A DNA stretch of 64,000 nucleotides from contig CANJZE010000012.1 of assembly GCA_947479455.1 (NCBI GenBank), positions 1-64,000 on the forward strand. Reading direction: 5' to 3'. The first letter of the stretch is position 1, and every line of letters begins with the position of its first letter. Positions 33,106 to 42,056 of this stretch are shown here, piece after piece. The notes beneath the pieces were generated by a model, which searched no databases, was not told where the DNA came from, and saw only the letters and a list, made by a program, of their open reading frames with translations. This stretch comes from Bacteroidota bacterium. GTDB lineage: Bacteria; Bacteroidota; Bacteroidia; Chitinophagales; LD1. The position numbers were made by a program, and so were the translations under genes.

Positions 33106-34641
33106 TTATAATGAATCAAAATAATTGAACGATTTTTTTAAGCGCGCCACCGATTTTTCTTTGCCCAGCAAATTCATCATGTCGAACACCGGAGGCCCTT
33201 GCATGGTTCCTGCCAATGCCAAACGCAACACGGGCATAATTTCCCCAATCTTAATTGCATTTGTGGTAGCAAAATCCTTTATCGTCTTTTCAATTTCAGT
33301 TGTTCTAAAATCGGAAACAGAATTAACAACCTCTATCACCGAATCAAAACGCGTACGATTTTCTTTACTGTATTTCTTTTTAATTGTTTCAGTATCGTAA
33401 ACTTTTATGTCTTCGAAAAAGTAATAACCCATTTCGAGCAAGTCGTTGGTGAACGTAGCGCGCTCTTTCATTAAACGGCAAAATTCTTTTGCGTAATCGA
33501 AATTGAATTCGTAGCCCTTCGAAATAATTTGCTCTTTAATAATGGTAGCTAATTCTTCATCGCCCTTTGCTTTCAAATAATGATGATTGAACCATTTTGC
33601 CTTTTCGTAATCGTAACGCGCTCCGGCTTTGTGTACTTTCTCCAAAGTGAAAAGCTGAATCATTTCCTCCATGCTCAACACTTCTCCGTTATCACCGGGG
33701 TTCCATCCTAGCAACACCAAGAAGTTCATAAACGCTTCAGGAAAAAATCCTTTTTCGCGGTAGCCTTCATTTATTTCTCCTGTTTCAGGGCTCTTCCAAT
33801 TAATAGCGTAAAACGGAAATCCCAAGCGGTCGCCATCACGCTTGCTTAGTTTTCCATTTCCATCAGGTTTCAATAACAAAGGCAAGTGTGCGAACTTCGG
33901 CATCACATCTTCAATACCGAGTGCGCGATACAACAACACATGTAATGGCGCAGAGCTCAACCACTCTTCTCCTCGAATAACGTGTGTTATCTGCATCATG
34001 TAATCGTCACTCACGTTGGCTAAATGATAAGTGGGCATTCCATCGCTCTTCAGCAAAACGGCATCGGCTAATTGTGAAGTATTGAACGAAACCCACTCGC
34101 GTATTTCGTCATAAAATTTCACCTCTTCATTGCGCGGCATTTTAAAACGAATAACGTAAGGCGCACCACTTGCCAATCGTTTTTCCACTTCATCTTGCGG
34201 AAGCGAAAGCGAGTTCTTCATATACTGCCGTGTAATCGAATTGTAAGAAGGACTCGGATTGCCTTGCGCCTGCAAATCGGTTCTCATTTTCTCAATGTCT
34301 TCTTCGGTATCAAAAGCGTAGTATGCATTTCCGCTTGCTAAAAGTTTATCGGCATACTCGCGATACAAATGCTTGCGCTCACTTTGACGGTAAGGCGCAT
34401 GAGGTCCGTCACCAAAACCAACACCTTCATTTGGTTCAATGCCGCACCACTTCAATGCGCTAATGATAAATTCTTCGGCACCCGGAACAAAACGATTTTG
34501 GTCAGTGTCTTCCACACGCAAAATAAAATCGCCTCCCAATTGTTTAGCCAATAAATAATTATACAAGGCGGTGCGAATTCCTCCAGGATGTAAAGGGCCT
34601 GTAGGTGATGGTGCAAATCGAACTCTTACTCTTCTGCTCAT
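33106..34641 (-). CDS. gltX: Glutamyl-tRNA synthetase
   Basis: A 511-residue class I aminoacyl-tRNA synthetase that charges tRNA-Glu. The N-terminus reads VRVRFAPSPTGPLHPGGIRT, with the HIGH motif as HPGG (residues 18-21), usual in this phylum, and the KMSKS loop is KLSKRDG near residue 262. The anticodon-binding domain follows. The frame is open to 34680, but the ATG at 34641 begins the conserved MSRRVRV start. Upstream lies a five-unit heptanucleotide repeat (34673-34707). Cytosolic, essential. Confidence 0.97.
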   Translation of the reverse strand: MSRRVRVRFAPSPTGPLHPGGIRTALYNYLLAKQLGGDFILRVEDTDQNRFVPGAEEFIISALKWCGIEPNEGVGFGDGPHAPYRQSERKHLYREYADKLLASGNAYYAFDTEEDIEKMRTDLQAQGNPSPSYNSITRQYMKNSLSLPQDEVEKRLASGAPYVIRFKMPRNEEVKFYDEIREWVSFNTSQLADAVLLKSDGMPTYHLANVSDDYMMQITHVIRGEEWLSSAPLHVLLYRALGIEDVMPKFAHLPLLLKPDGNGKLSKRDGDRLGFPFYAINWKSPETGEINEGYREKGFFPEAFMNFLVLLGWNPGDNGEVLSMEEMIQLFTLEKVHKAGARYDYEKAKWFNHHYLKAKGDEELATIIKEQIISKGYEFNFDYAKEFCRLMKERATFTNDLLEMGYYFFEDIKVYDTETIKKKYSKENRTRFDSVIEVVNSVSDFRTTEIEKTIKDFATTNAIKIGEIMPVLRLALAGTMQGPPVFDMMNLLGKEKSVARLKKSFNYFDSL

Positions 34642-34672
34642 AATATTTCTGTGTGGTGGCGAAAATATAAAT

Positions 34673-34707
34673 AGTTGCAAGTTACAGGTTACGAGTTGCG
34701 AGTTGAT
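34673..34707. repeat. Degenerate heptanucleotide tandem repeat
   Basis: Five units: AGTTGCA, AGTTACA, GGTTACG, AGTTGCG, AGTTGAT. It lies in the 89-base gap between the divergent gltX and NodB genes, where it may sit in one or both promoters. Confidence 0.6.
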
Positions 34708-34729
34708 TACAATTTTGCTACTTCGCTAA

Positions 34730-35398
34730 ATGTTAGATGCGTTGTTATTTACTAAAACATCTCCGCTGCTCAGTGCGGTTTATCGCGACTGTTTATGGCG
34801 AGTAAATACGAAAGAAAAAATCCTCTATCTAACTTTTGATGATGGACCAATTGCTGAAATAACTCCCTTTGTTTTAGATGAACTGAAAAGATGGAAGGCT
34901 AAGGCGACTTTCTTTTGTATTGGAAAAAACGTTGAAGCCAATTCTGAAATTTTTCAACGAATAATAAATGAAGGACACAGCATTGGCAATCACACTTACG
35001 ATCATTTGAACGGATGGAATTATAGTGACAAAGAATATTTTGAAAACATAGAGAAATGTGCGGCTGTTCTCAATCTTCAATCTTCTCCCGTTGATAGGAA
35101 CGGGATGAAACAAATCTTCAATCTTCAATTGTTTCGTCCTCCTTATGGGAAATTGAAACCTTCTCAATACGCAAAACTTAAACTGCAATACAAGTTAGTT
35201 ATGTGGGACGTGCTAAGTTTTGATTTCGATTTAAAAATGGAAGAAGAAAAAATGTTGCAGAATGTTTTGAAAAATACTGAAACAGGTAGCATTATAGTAA
35301 TGCACGATAGCTTGAAAGCAAAACCAAAAGTTGAATATGCACTTCCGAAAATCTTGGAATATTTTTCGGAGAAAGGATTTGTGTTTAATGCGCTGTAA
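34730..35398 (+). CDS. NodB-domain polysaccharide deacetylase
   Basis: A 222-residue deacetylase. Motif 1 TFDDGP (residues 35-40, catalytic and metal Asp), motif 2 HTYDH (metal His pair), motif 3 LFRPPYGKL, motif 4 WDVLSFDFD and motif 5 IIVMHDS are all present. It should remove acetyl groups from GlcNAc-type residues. Between motifs 2 and 3 there is an insertion encoded by a palindrome (35086-35105) flanked by CAATCTT heptamer repeats, giving LNLQSSPVDRNGMKQIFNLQ; this lies just before a conserved strand and is unusual. No clear signal peptide; export status unclear. Confidence 0.85.
   Translation: MLDALLFTKTSPLLSAVYRDCLWRVNTKEKILYLTFDDGPIAEITPFVLDELKRWKAKATFFCIGKNVEANSEIFQRIINEGHSIGNHTYDHLNGWNYSDKEYFENIEKCAAVLNLQSSPVDRNGMKQIFNLQLFRPPYGKLKPSQYAKLKLQYKLVMWDVLSFDFDLKMEEEKMLQNVLKNTETGSIIVMHDSLKAKPKVEYALPKILEYFSEKGFVFNAL
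35071..35132. repeat. Palindrome flanked by heptamer repeats inside deacetylase gene
   Basis: CAATCTT twice (35071-35084), then the inverted repeat TCCCGTT-GATAGG-AACGGGA (35086-35105), then AAATCTT, CAATCTT, CAATTGT (35112-35132). The block is in frame with the NodB gene. Confidence 0.6.
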
Positions 35399-35404
35399 AG
35401 AAAT

Positions 35405-36244
35405 CTATTTCTCGTTTTTCAAATGCCAATCGAGCAATCGGTAAACAGGATTTTTATCTACCACTCCTAATTCGCAACCAAACTTGTCAGCTACTTTTTG
35501 TAATTCATTCTTAAAATGAAAAGCAATAGAGCCAACAAAGTGAACAGGATAATTTTTGTATTCCTTATAACAACAAACATGGTGGCTGAAAAAATCGGTG
35601 AATCCTTCAGCAGCCAATTGATCCATGAATTCTTTGTCGGGGGAATCAGTTAATGCCTTTGCAAATGAAGCGAGGTAAACATTAGCATGTGGCTTTTTAT
35701 ATACCGCATCAAAGATATTTTCTCTCTCTAATCCGTAATCGTCTCGCAATAATTTCATAGTTGCTTCAGGCAATTCATGATAAAGAAATTTCGCCAACAG
35801 CTTTTTGCCGAAGTAAGCTCCGCTGCCTTCATCGCCCAACACATAACCCAGCGCAGGAACTTCTTCGTAAACTTCTTTGCCATCGTATAAACAAGAATTA
35901 CTTCCTGTGCCGAGAATACAAGCAATACTCGGTCGTCCATCATAAGTGGCAAGTGCAGCAGCTTTTAAATCGTGGTCAACTTTTATTTCAGAAGCATTTT
36001 CAAAAAATCTTTTCATAGCCACCACCACAATGTTATTGCGTTCATCGCTTGAGCAACTTGCTCCATAGAAAAAAACCTTTTTCACTTTTCCGCGCATCGC
36101 ACAAAGCGGTTCATGTTTCAGCATTTCAGCATAAATATCTTGCGATGAAAAAAACAAAGGATTGAACCCAATGGTCTCAAATAATTCTTTGTTTTCTGTT
36201 AACCAGTTAGTTTTGGTAGACCCGCTTTCGGCAATAATGAGCAT
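35405..36244 (-). CDS. N-acetylglucosamine kinase family (BadF/BadG ATPase fold)
   Basis: A 279-residue sugar kinase of the ASKHA fold. The N-terminal phosphate loop MLIIAESGSTKTNWL, the central CILGTGSNSCLYDG and ALGYVLGDEGSGAYFG are typical of GlcNAc kinase/BadF-type ATPases. It probably phosphorylates N-acetylglucosamine or a related amino sugar recovered from the cell wall. It converges on the NodB deacetylase gene (seven bases apart), so both act on amino sugars but are not co-transcribed. A TATATTCG box (36273-36280) precedes the start. Confidence 0.8.
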   Translation of the reverse strand: MLIIAESGSTKTNWLTENKELFETIGFNPLFFSSQDIYAEMLKHEPLCAMRGKVKKVFFYGASCSSDERNNIVVVAMKRFFENASEIKVDHDLKAAALATYDGRPSIACILGTGSNSCLYDGKEVYEEVPALGYVLGDEGSGAYFGKKLLAKFLYHELPEATMKLLRDDYGLERENIFDAVYKKPHANVYLASFAKALTDSPDKEFMDQLAAEGFTDFFSHHVCCYKEYKNYPVHFVGSIAFHFKNELQKVADKFGCELGVVDKNPVYRLLDWHLKNEK

Positions 36245-36339
36245 GTGTAATCTATTTAAGAATTGATTTAAGCGAATATAATTTCATTTAGAAAAGATGT
36301 GTTTTCAGTTTACATTCGAATCCAAAAATATTTCAAGCC

Positions 36340-38181
36340 ATGAAAAAAAGTTTACTCTTTCTACTTCTATTTTCTTCCTCATTTCTCTTTTCTCAAAATC
36401 ACAATTCGCCTTCGCGTTCGCAAGTAGATGCAGCTCTTGCTCCATTCTATCATGGTGTAGCTTCGGGCGATCCACTAAGCGACCGGGTAATACTTTGGAC
36501 CAGAATAACTACCGATAATGCCAGTGAAACAATAGGCTGGCAAATTGCTACTGATACTACTTTTTCTACGATTATAAATTCGGGAACCACCACCACCGAC
36601 TCTACAAAAGATTTTACAGTTAAAGTAGATGCTACAGGGTTACAACAGAACACTTGGTATTACTATCGTTTCAGTAACAACGGAATTTATTCCATCATGG
36701 GTAGAACTAAAACTTCACCTACAGGAAATGTTTCTGATTTGCGTTTTGCAGTTGTGGCCTGTTCTAATTATCAGGACGGATTTTTTAATGCCTACAACGA
36801 CATTGCTACAAAAAACGATGTAGATGCTGTTATACATTTGGGCGATTATTACTATGAATACGGTCCCGATGATTTCACACCAGGGGTAGATTCATCGCGC
36901 TTACAGGAGCCATTCAAAGAAGTGTGGACACTTGCCGATTACCGTCAGCGTCATTCGTTTTACAAACTTGACCCAGATTTGCGAATGGTGCATCAACAAT
37001 ATCCGTTTATAACTGTTTGGGATGATCATGAAACAGCAAACGATAGTTGGAAAGGCGGTGCGCAAAATCATACAGACAGCGTTGAAGGTTATTGGGTAGA
37101 CCGTGAGGCTTTTTCGCACAAAGCATATTTTGAGTGGATGCCTATTCGCGATACGCATAATAGTGTGGATACGATTCACCGGGTAATACCAATGGGAAAT
37201 TTGGCTGATTTAATTATGGTTGAAACGCGAACAGAAGGAAGAGAAATACAAGCGGGCACAACAGGCGCTGTTGTTACTGATACGAATAGAACCATGATGG
37301 GACATAATGAGTTAGAGTGGTACAAGCAACAACTTTCTGCTTCAACTGCTAAGTGGAAAATAGTCGGTAATCAGGTAATGTTTGCTCCACTTAAAGTTTT
37401 TGGCACTGCATTAAATCAAGACCAATGGGATGGTTATCCGGCAGAGCGCGATAAAATTATTCGTCACATCACTTCGAACCATATTAATAACGTGGCTATT
37501 CTCACTGGTGATATTCATACCTCTTGGGCAAACGACATTCCTGACCCTGATGCAACTTATAACGGAAGTACAGGCGCGGGTTCAGCCATGGTAGAGTTTG
37601 TTTGTACTAGTGTTACGAGCGGCAGCTTTATCACTTTCCCGGTTCCTGCTAACATCATCACAGCGTTGATTCCTCATATAAAATATGCTGAGTTGTCGAA
37701 ACGCGGTTATTTACTTTTTGATGTTACCGAACCAAAAGTACAGGGCGATTGGATTTATGTAAACACGATTACCTCGCGTACGTTTACTTCTTCTGTTGGT
37801 GCATCGTGGTGCGATTTAGATGGCGCCAAGCACATGACGCAATGTGGCAGTGCACTTAGTCCGCGCGGAACAAATCCGACTCTGGCACCCATGTTTACAG
37901 GAATTAAGAATTTAGCAAACGATGATATGGTGATGATTTCATGTTATCCGAACCCAACAGAAAATGAAGTGCGCATTCAATATTACATCTACAAACCTAC
38001 CGATGTAAATATCCAAATGACCGACATGAGCGGAAAGGTTATTTACACACACAAAACCAAACACAGCGACTACGGTTTATTTAATGACGAAGCCGATATG
38101 AGTTCACTCGCTAAAGGAATTTATCTGATGAGTGTAACTGCCGGTGGAAAGATTTATAGCAAGAGAGTAGTGAAGAATTAA
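36340..38181 (+). CDS. PhoD-like alkaline phosphatase with T9SS type A sorting domain
   Basis: A 613-residue secreted enzyme: signal peptide (MKKSLLFLLLFSSSFLFS), an N-terminal Ig-like PhoD domain (FYHGVASGDPLSDRVILWTR), then the metallophosphatase core with HLGDYYYEYG, WDDHETANDSWKGGAQNH and the ILTGDIHTSW metal-binding motifs, as in PhoD phosphodiesterase/alkaline phosphatases. The last 80 residues (SCYPNPTENEVRIQYYIYK to SKRVVKN) form a type A sorting domain, so the enzyme should be released to or anchored on the outer face of the cell. Followed by a bidirectional terminator at 38208-38234. Confidence 0.9.
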   Translation: MKKSLLFLLLFSSSFLFSQNHNSPSRSQVDAALAPFYHGVASGDPLSDRVILWTRITTDNASETIGWQIATDTTFSTIINSGTTTTDSTKDFTVKVDATGLQQNTWYYYRFSNNGIYSIMGRTKTSPTGNVSDLRFAVVACSNYQDGFFNAYNDIATKNDVDAVIHLGDYYYEYGPDDFTPGVDSSRLQEPFKEVWTLADYRQRHSFYKLDPDLRMVHQQYPFITVWDDHETANDSWKGGAQNHTDSVEGYWVDREAFSHKAYFEWMPIRDTHNSVDTIHRVIPMGNLADLIMVETRTEGREIQAGTTGAVVTDTNRTMMGHNELEWYKQQLSASTAKWKIVGNQVMFAPLKVFGTALNQDQWDGYPAERDKIIRHITSNHINNVAILTGDIHTSWANDIPDPDATYNGSTGAGSAMVEFVCTSVTSGSFITFPVPANIITALIPHIKYAELSKRGYLLFDVTEPKVQGDWIYVNTITSRTFTSSVGASWCDLDGAKHMTQCGSALSPRGTNPTLAPMFTGIKNLANDDMVMISCYPNPTENEVRIQYYIYKPTDVNIQMTDMSGKVIYTHKTKHSDYGLFNDEADMSSLAKGIYLMSVTAGGKIYSKRVVKN

Positions 38182-38207
38182 AGTTTGAAATTGAAAAAGA
38201 CAAAAGG

Positions 38208-38234
38208 AAACTGCAGTAAAACCTACTGCAGTTT
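38208..38234. terminator. Bidirectional terminator between phoD-like and MFS genes
   Basis: Perfect 11-base arms AAACTGCAGTA / TACTGCAGTTT with a 5-base loop, followed by T's on the plus strand. It separates two convergent genes (stops at 38181 and 38237). Confidence 0.8.
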
Positions 38235-38236
38235 TT

Positions 38237-39478
38237 TTATGCCAATATTTTATCAGTTTTCATTCTTTTTTCGTGTGCTTTAATCAAACCATAATACCAC
38301 ACTACGCCAACAATGTAAAGTGCTACGGTTATGAAAATAATATTGGAGTAAGCCACATCAGCCTCGCGCAACACCGAAAATATTTTAGCACTCACAAACC
38401 AACAGCCACTCCAAATACTCGCATTGATAGCCGACATCATTTCGCGATTGCGTTCGCCTACATAATTTAAAGTGAGTTCGCTTGTGAGTGGTCCAGCCAT
38501 GTTCATAAAAGGTTGGCGCAAAGTAAAGGCAGTGGCTGCAATAATAAGTCCGTATGAAGTATGACTATACCATTCCGTAGTTGCCATAATAAAAAGCAAC
38601 ACAATAGCAATGGATTGCATAAACGTAATGGCGAACTGATAGCCCATTCTTCTTTTAATTTCAGGAATAGCCAAGGCGGTTATCACCACCAGCGTAAACG
38701 CTACAGAATTCATCATAGAAAATGCAGGTGCTTCCATTCCATGCACATCGTGAAAAAAAAGATTGATTACCGGAATTGTAAATCCTGCACCTAACGCAAT
38801 TAAAAAAGAAGGAACCACTGCCTGTGCTATCAAACGCCAATCATAATCGGAATGAATATTAGCCAATGGAATTTTCGATCCCACATTTTCGTTATTGGGC
38901 AATTGTTGAACAAAATAAACTCCCAAGAAACCAAGTGCTGAATAGAAAATCAATAAAAACTCGGTGGTGAAAAAATTACTTATGAACGGCAGAAAAAAAC
39001 CAAGCATACCAACAAATATGGTAGTAAAATTCCCTGCTGAAAAGAACAACGCAATACTTTCGGTTTCGTGTTCTTTACTTCCATTCAACAAAATATATGG
39101 CATCACTAAAATTTGCAACAGCGAAAAACTAATGCCCCAAAGCGACATGAGTATGCGAATGAGTTCAGTGTTATGGGTATGAATTCCGAAGATTAAAAGC
39201 AACGCAACAACAGGAGATGATATTGCTCCGGCCATCATAAAAGGTTTCAACCTTTTTCCTTTTACTAACAATGCAAGGGGAACAGAACAAAGCAACACCG
39301 TGAGATACCGGTTGCCAATCATACTTGCAATTTGAAAATCTTTAAAGCCATGATCAAGCATCAAATAATTCAAGAGCAAGGTGAATGCTGAATTGATGAG
39401 TTGTAGAAATACATCAGCCAACATCAAATTGATGATTACGCTGGGGATGGAGAAGTATTTATTTATAGCATGCTTCAC
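38237..39478 (-). CDS. MFS-superfamily transporter
   Basis: A 413-residue protein with about twelve membrane helices, a long central loop (LPNNENVGSKIPLANIHSDYDW) dividing two six-helix halves, and a basic stretch LLVKGKRLKPFMM after helix 2, consistent with the major facilitator superfamily. No motif identifies the substrate. It lies downstream of miaA with a 91-base gap containing a heptanucleotide repeat (39491-39525), so it may have its own promoter. Confidence 0.75.
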   Translation of the reverse strand: MKHAINKYFSIPSVIINLMLADVFLQLINSAFTLLLNYLMLDHGFKDFQIASMIGNRYLTVLLCSVPLALLVKGKRLKPFMMAGAISSPVVALLLIFGIHTHNTELIRILMSLWGISFSLLQILVMPYILLNGSKEHETESIALFFSAGNFTTIFVGMLGFFLPFISNFFTTEFLLIFYSALGFLGVYFVQQLPNNENVGSKIPLANIHSDYDWRLIAQAVVPSFLIALGAGFTIPVINLFFHDVHGMEAPAFSMMNSVAFTLVVITALAIPEIKRRMGYQFAITFMQSIAIVLLFIMATTEWYSHTSYGLIIAATAFTLRQPFMNMAGPLTSELTLNYVGERNREMMSAINASIWSGCWFVSAKIFSVLREADVAYSNIIFITVALYIVGVVWYYGLIKAHEKRMKTDKILA

Positions 39479-39490
39479 AAGACGAAAATG

Positions 39491-39525
39491 AATTACTATT
39501 TACAGAATTACTAATTACTATTTAA
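39491..39525. repeat. Degenerate heptanucleotide tandem repeat
   Basis: Units AATTACT, ATTTACA, GAATTAC, TAATTAC, TATTTAA in the gap between miaA and the MFS gene. Confidence 0.55.
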
Positions 39526-39569
39526 TACCGCCAGAACGGAAAGTGCGTCAAGTAGTAATTAGCAACTAG

Positions 39570-40508
39570 TCAATTTGCAATTTTAGAACCGATTAAAGCT
39601 GCTATTTCATCATACTGATTAGGTTGAAACCATTGAACGCCATCATCCTTTTTAAACCAAGTCATTTGTCGTTTGGCGTAATTGCGAGTGTTTTGTTTGA
39701 TAAGTGCAACAGCATCTTCGAAAGAAATTTTGTCTTCTATAAAATTAAACAACTCGGTATATCCAACCGTTTCCAGTGCCTGCAATTTCTTGTTGATGTA
39801 AAGTTCTTTAACTTCTTCAAGCAATCCTTGCCCGAACATTTCATCCACTCTGTTATTGATTCGCCCATTGAGAATTTCTCTCGGCAAATTCAAACCAATC
39901 TTGATGATGTTGAAGGGTCGTTCCGTTTTTTTTCCAATACGCTGTTCAGAATACTTTTTGCCAGTGGTGTAGATTATTTCGAGCGCACGTTTCAGGCGAA
40001 CAGGGTTTTTTTTGTCCACCTTTTCGAAATATTCAGGATCGAGTCGTTCTACTTCTTGTTGTAACCAATCCAAGTTTTTCTCATTTAGAAATTTGCGGGT
40101 AACATAAAGTTGATTGTCATCTTCCTTTTCAAATTTATCGAAGCCACTGCAAACTGCATTGATAAATAATCCTGAGCCACCGACCATAACTGCAATATTT
40201 TTTTCTTGAAAATATTTTTCGAGAAACTCTAACACTTCAAATTCATACTTGCCTGCGCTGTAATGTTTGGTGTGAATAGAAATGTTGTTGATGAAGTGAT
40301 GAGGCACTTCTGCCACCTGTTCTTCAGTTGGTTTTGCAGTGCCTATCTTCATCTCTTTATAGAACTGTCTTGAGTCAGCGGAGATAATTTCAGCATTATA
40401 TTGCTTGGCAATTTCAATAGCCAAAGAAGTTTTACCAATGGCTGTGGGGCCACAAATTACAATTAGTTGTTTCGAGTTACGTGATACGGGTTGCGAGTTT
40501 GAATCCAT
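39570..40508 (-). CDS. miaA: tRNA dimethylallyltransferase
   Basis: A 312-residue enzyme that transfers a dimethylallyl group to A37 of UNN-decoding tRNAs. P-loop GPTAIGKTS (residues 20-28), SADSRQFYKEMKIGTAKPT (substrate site) and the GGSGLFINA / NTRNYAKRQMTWFKKDD C-terminal motifs are intact. The first 13 residues (MDSNSQPVSRNSK) are encoded by heptanucleotide repeats (40465-40506), so the native start may have been altered by repeat expansion. It follows cca with three bases between stop and start, one operon of tRNA-processing genes. Confidence 0.95.
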   Translation of the reverse strand: MDSNSQPVSRNSKQLIVICGPTAIGKTSLAIEIAKQYNAEIISADSRQFYKEMKIGTAKPTEEQVAEVPHHFINNISIHTKHYSAGKYEFEVLEFLEKYFQEKNIAVMVGGSGLFINAVCSGFDKFEKEDDNQLYVTRKFLNEKNLDWLQQEVERLDPEYFEKVDKKNPVRLKRALEIIYTTGKKYSEQRIGKKTERPFNIIKIGLNLPREILNGRINNRVDEMFGQGLLEEVKELYINKKLQALETVGYTELFNFIEDKISFEDAVALIKQNTRNYAKRQMTWFKKDDGVQWFQPNQYDEIAALIGSKIAN

Positions 40509-40534
40509 TGCCTATTTACTATTGCCTATTGCCT
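40465..40534. repeat. Two adjacent heptanucleotide repeat arrays at cca-miaA junction
   Basis: First array 40465-40506 (AGTTGTT, TCGAGTT, ACGTGAT, ACGGGTT, GCGAGTT, TGAATCC), within miaA 5' codons. Second array 40507-40534 (ATTGCCT, ATTTACT, ATTGCCT, ATTGCCT), spanning the junction and the last codons of cca, whose C-terminus reads AIGNSK. Confidence 0.6.
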
Positions 40535-41936
40535 TTAATCCTAATTTCTCTCCTAACTGCACCATCATCTTAAACGCTTCTTCGTAATCGTTTCTGATTT
40601 TCCCTTCGAGAATTGCTTCCTTAATTTCTTCCTTTATCACTCCTATTTCTCGCGAGGGACCGATGCCAAAAGTTTCCATAATCAACTCGCCAGTAACAGG
40701 CGGTTGAAAATTTCTCACTTGGTCTTTCTCTTCTACTTCTTTCAACTTTTCGCGCACCACTTCAAAACGTGTGAGATAGCGTTTTACTTTCTCGCGGTTC
40801 TTCGAAGTAATATCTGCTTCGCAAAGCGAAAGCAAATTTTCAATGTCGTCACCGGCTTCAAACAATAATCTTCGCAAAGCCGAATCAGTAATTTCTTCTT
40901 TGGTCAATGCAATAGGTCGCAAGTGCAGGTAAACCATTTTGCGAACAAATTTCATTTCGTTACCCATCGGCAACTTCATTCGTCCGAAAATTTTCGGCAC
41001 CCATTTACTACCCAGAACTTCATGTCCATGAAAGGTCCATCCTGTTCCGTCTACAAATTTTTTTGTTGGCGGCTTGGCGATATCGTGCAACACTGCCGCC
41101 CAGCGTAACCACAAATCACTTGTTGCTTTAGTAATATTATCCAGCACTTGCAGTGTGTGATAGAAATTGTCTTTGTGTCCTTTGCCCTCGTAGTTTTCTA
41201 CACCTTTCAATTTTTGAAATTCAGGAAAAATAATTTCAAGCAAACCACATTCTTCCAATAGAATAAAACCAATGCTCGGAGTTTTAGCGAGAATAATTTT
41301 GTTCAGCTCGTCTGTAATTCTCTCCTGCGAAATTATTTTGATGCGCTCTTTGTTTCGTTTAATCGCATCAAATGTTTCGGGAAGAATTTTAAAATCTAAT
41401 TGAGTGGCGAAACGAATTGCACGCATCATGCGCAAAGGGTCATCGTTGAAAGTAATATCAGGGTCGAGTGGTGTGCGAATCAGTTTCTCTTCTAAATCTT
41501 TTACTCCGTTAAACGGGTCAACCAACTCACCCAAAGAATTCTTGTTGAGCGAAATTGCCATGGCATTGATCGTAAAATCTCTGCGGTTCTGGTCGTCTTC
41601 TAAAGTTCCGTCTTCCACAACAGGTTTACGAGAATTTCTATCGTAGCTTTCTTTGCGCGCACCTACAAATTCAAAATCAAATTCATTCCAACGAAATTGT
41701 GCGGTGCCAAAATTTTTGAAATAACTAACGTGTGGTTTGTCAGAAATCTTTTCCGCGGTTCTTTGCGCTAACTCAATTCCGCTTCCCACACAAACAAAAT
41801 CAATGTCCTTGCAATTTCTCCCAAGCAATTGGTCGCGCACAAAACCGCCAACTGTATAGGTTTCGAAACTCAATTCGCCTGCGGCTTCGGAAATAATTTT
41901 AAAAATAGGATGAGCTAAATCGAATTGTTTGTTCAC
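40512..41936 (-). CDS. cca: CCA tRNA nucleotidyltransferase with HD domain
   Basis: A 474-residue nucleotidyltransferase that adds or repairs the 3' CCA of tRNA. The GGFVRD (30-35) and DIDFV (44-48) catalytic motifs, RRDFTINAMA and the ERITDELNKI region are present. A downstream HD domain (WAAVLHDIAKPPTKK) is common in Bacteroidota members. The start is GTG at 41936 with a TAGGTTTG box only five bases upstream (41942-41949), so the transcript may be nearly leaderless. miaA follows three bases downstream. The C-terminal six residues lie in a heptamer repeat. Confidence 0.93.
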   Translation of the reverse strand: MNKQFDLAHPIFKIISEAAGELSFETYTVGGFVRDQLLGRNCKDIDFVCVGSGIELAQRTAEKISDKPHVSYFKNFGTAQFRWNEFDFEFVGARKESYDRNSRKPVVEDGTLEDDQNRRDFTINAMAISLNKNSLGELVDPFNGVKDLEEKLIRTPLDPDITFNDDPLRMMRAIRFATQLDFKILPETFDAIKRNKERIKIISQERITDELNKIILAKTPSIGFILLEECGLLEIIFPEFQKLKGVENYEGKGHKDNFYHTLQVLDNITKATSDLWLRWAAVLHDIAKPPTKKFVDGTGWTFHGHEVLGSKWVPKIFGRMKLPMGNEMKFVRKMVYLHLRPIALTKEEITDSALRRLLFEAGDDIENLLSLCEADITSKNREKVKRYLTRFEVVREKLKEVEEKDQVRNFQPPVTGELIMETFGIGPSREIGVIKEEIKEAILEGKIRNDYEEAFKMMVQLGEKLGLKAIGNSK

Positions 41937-42056
41937 GTGCCAAACCTAGTCCAAAAACAAAAAAGAAAAAGTGATGATTAAATAAAAAATAGTGCACTTA
42001 TCTTCTGTGTCGGATGGAAGCATCCGCCACCACCTCCGCTTAAATCAGAATTTTGA

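Noticed and set aside
34673-34707. Classical -35/-10 promoter for gltX within the heptamer array
   Set aside because: No TTTG / TAnnTTTG spacing fits; TATATTTT at 34662-34669 (minus strand) is too weak to call.
42011-42026. CGGATG-GAAG-CATCCG hairpin after the PaaK-like gene as a terminator
   Set aside because: The stem is only six bases and no T tract follows on the minus strand.
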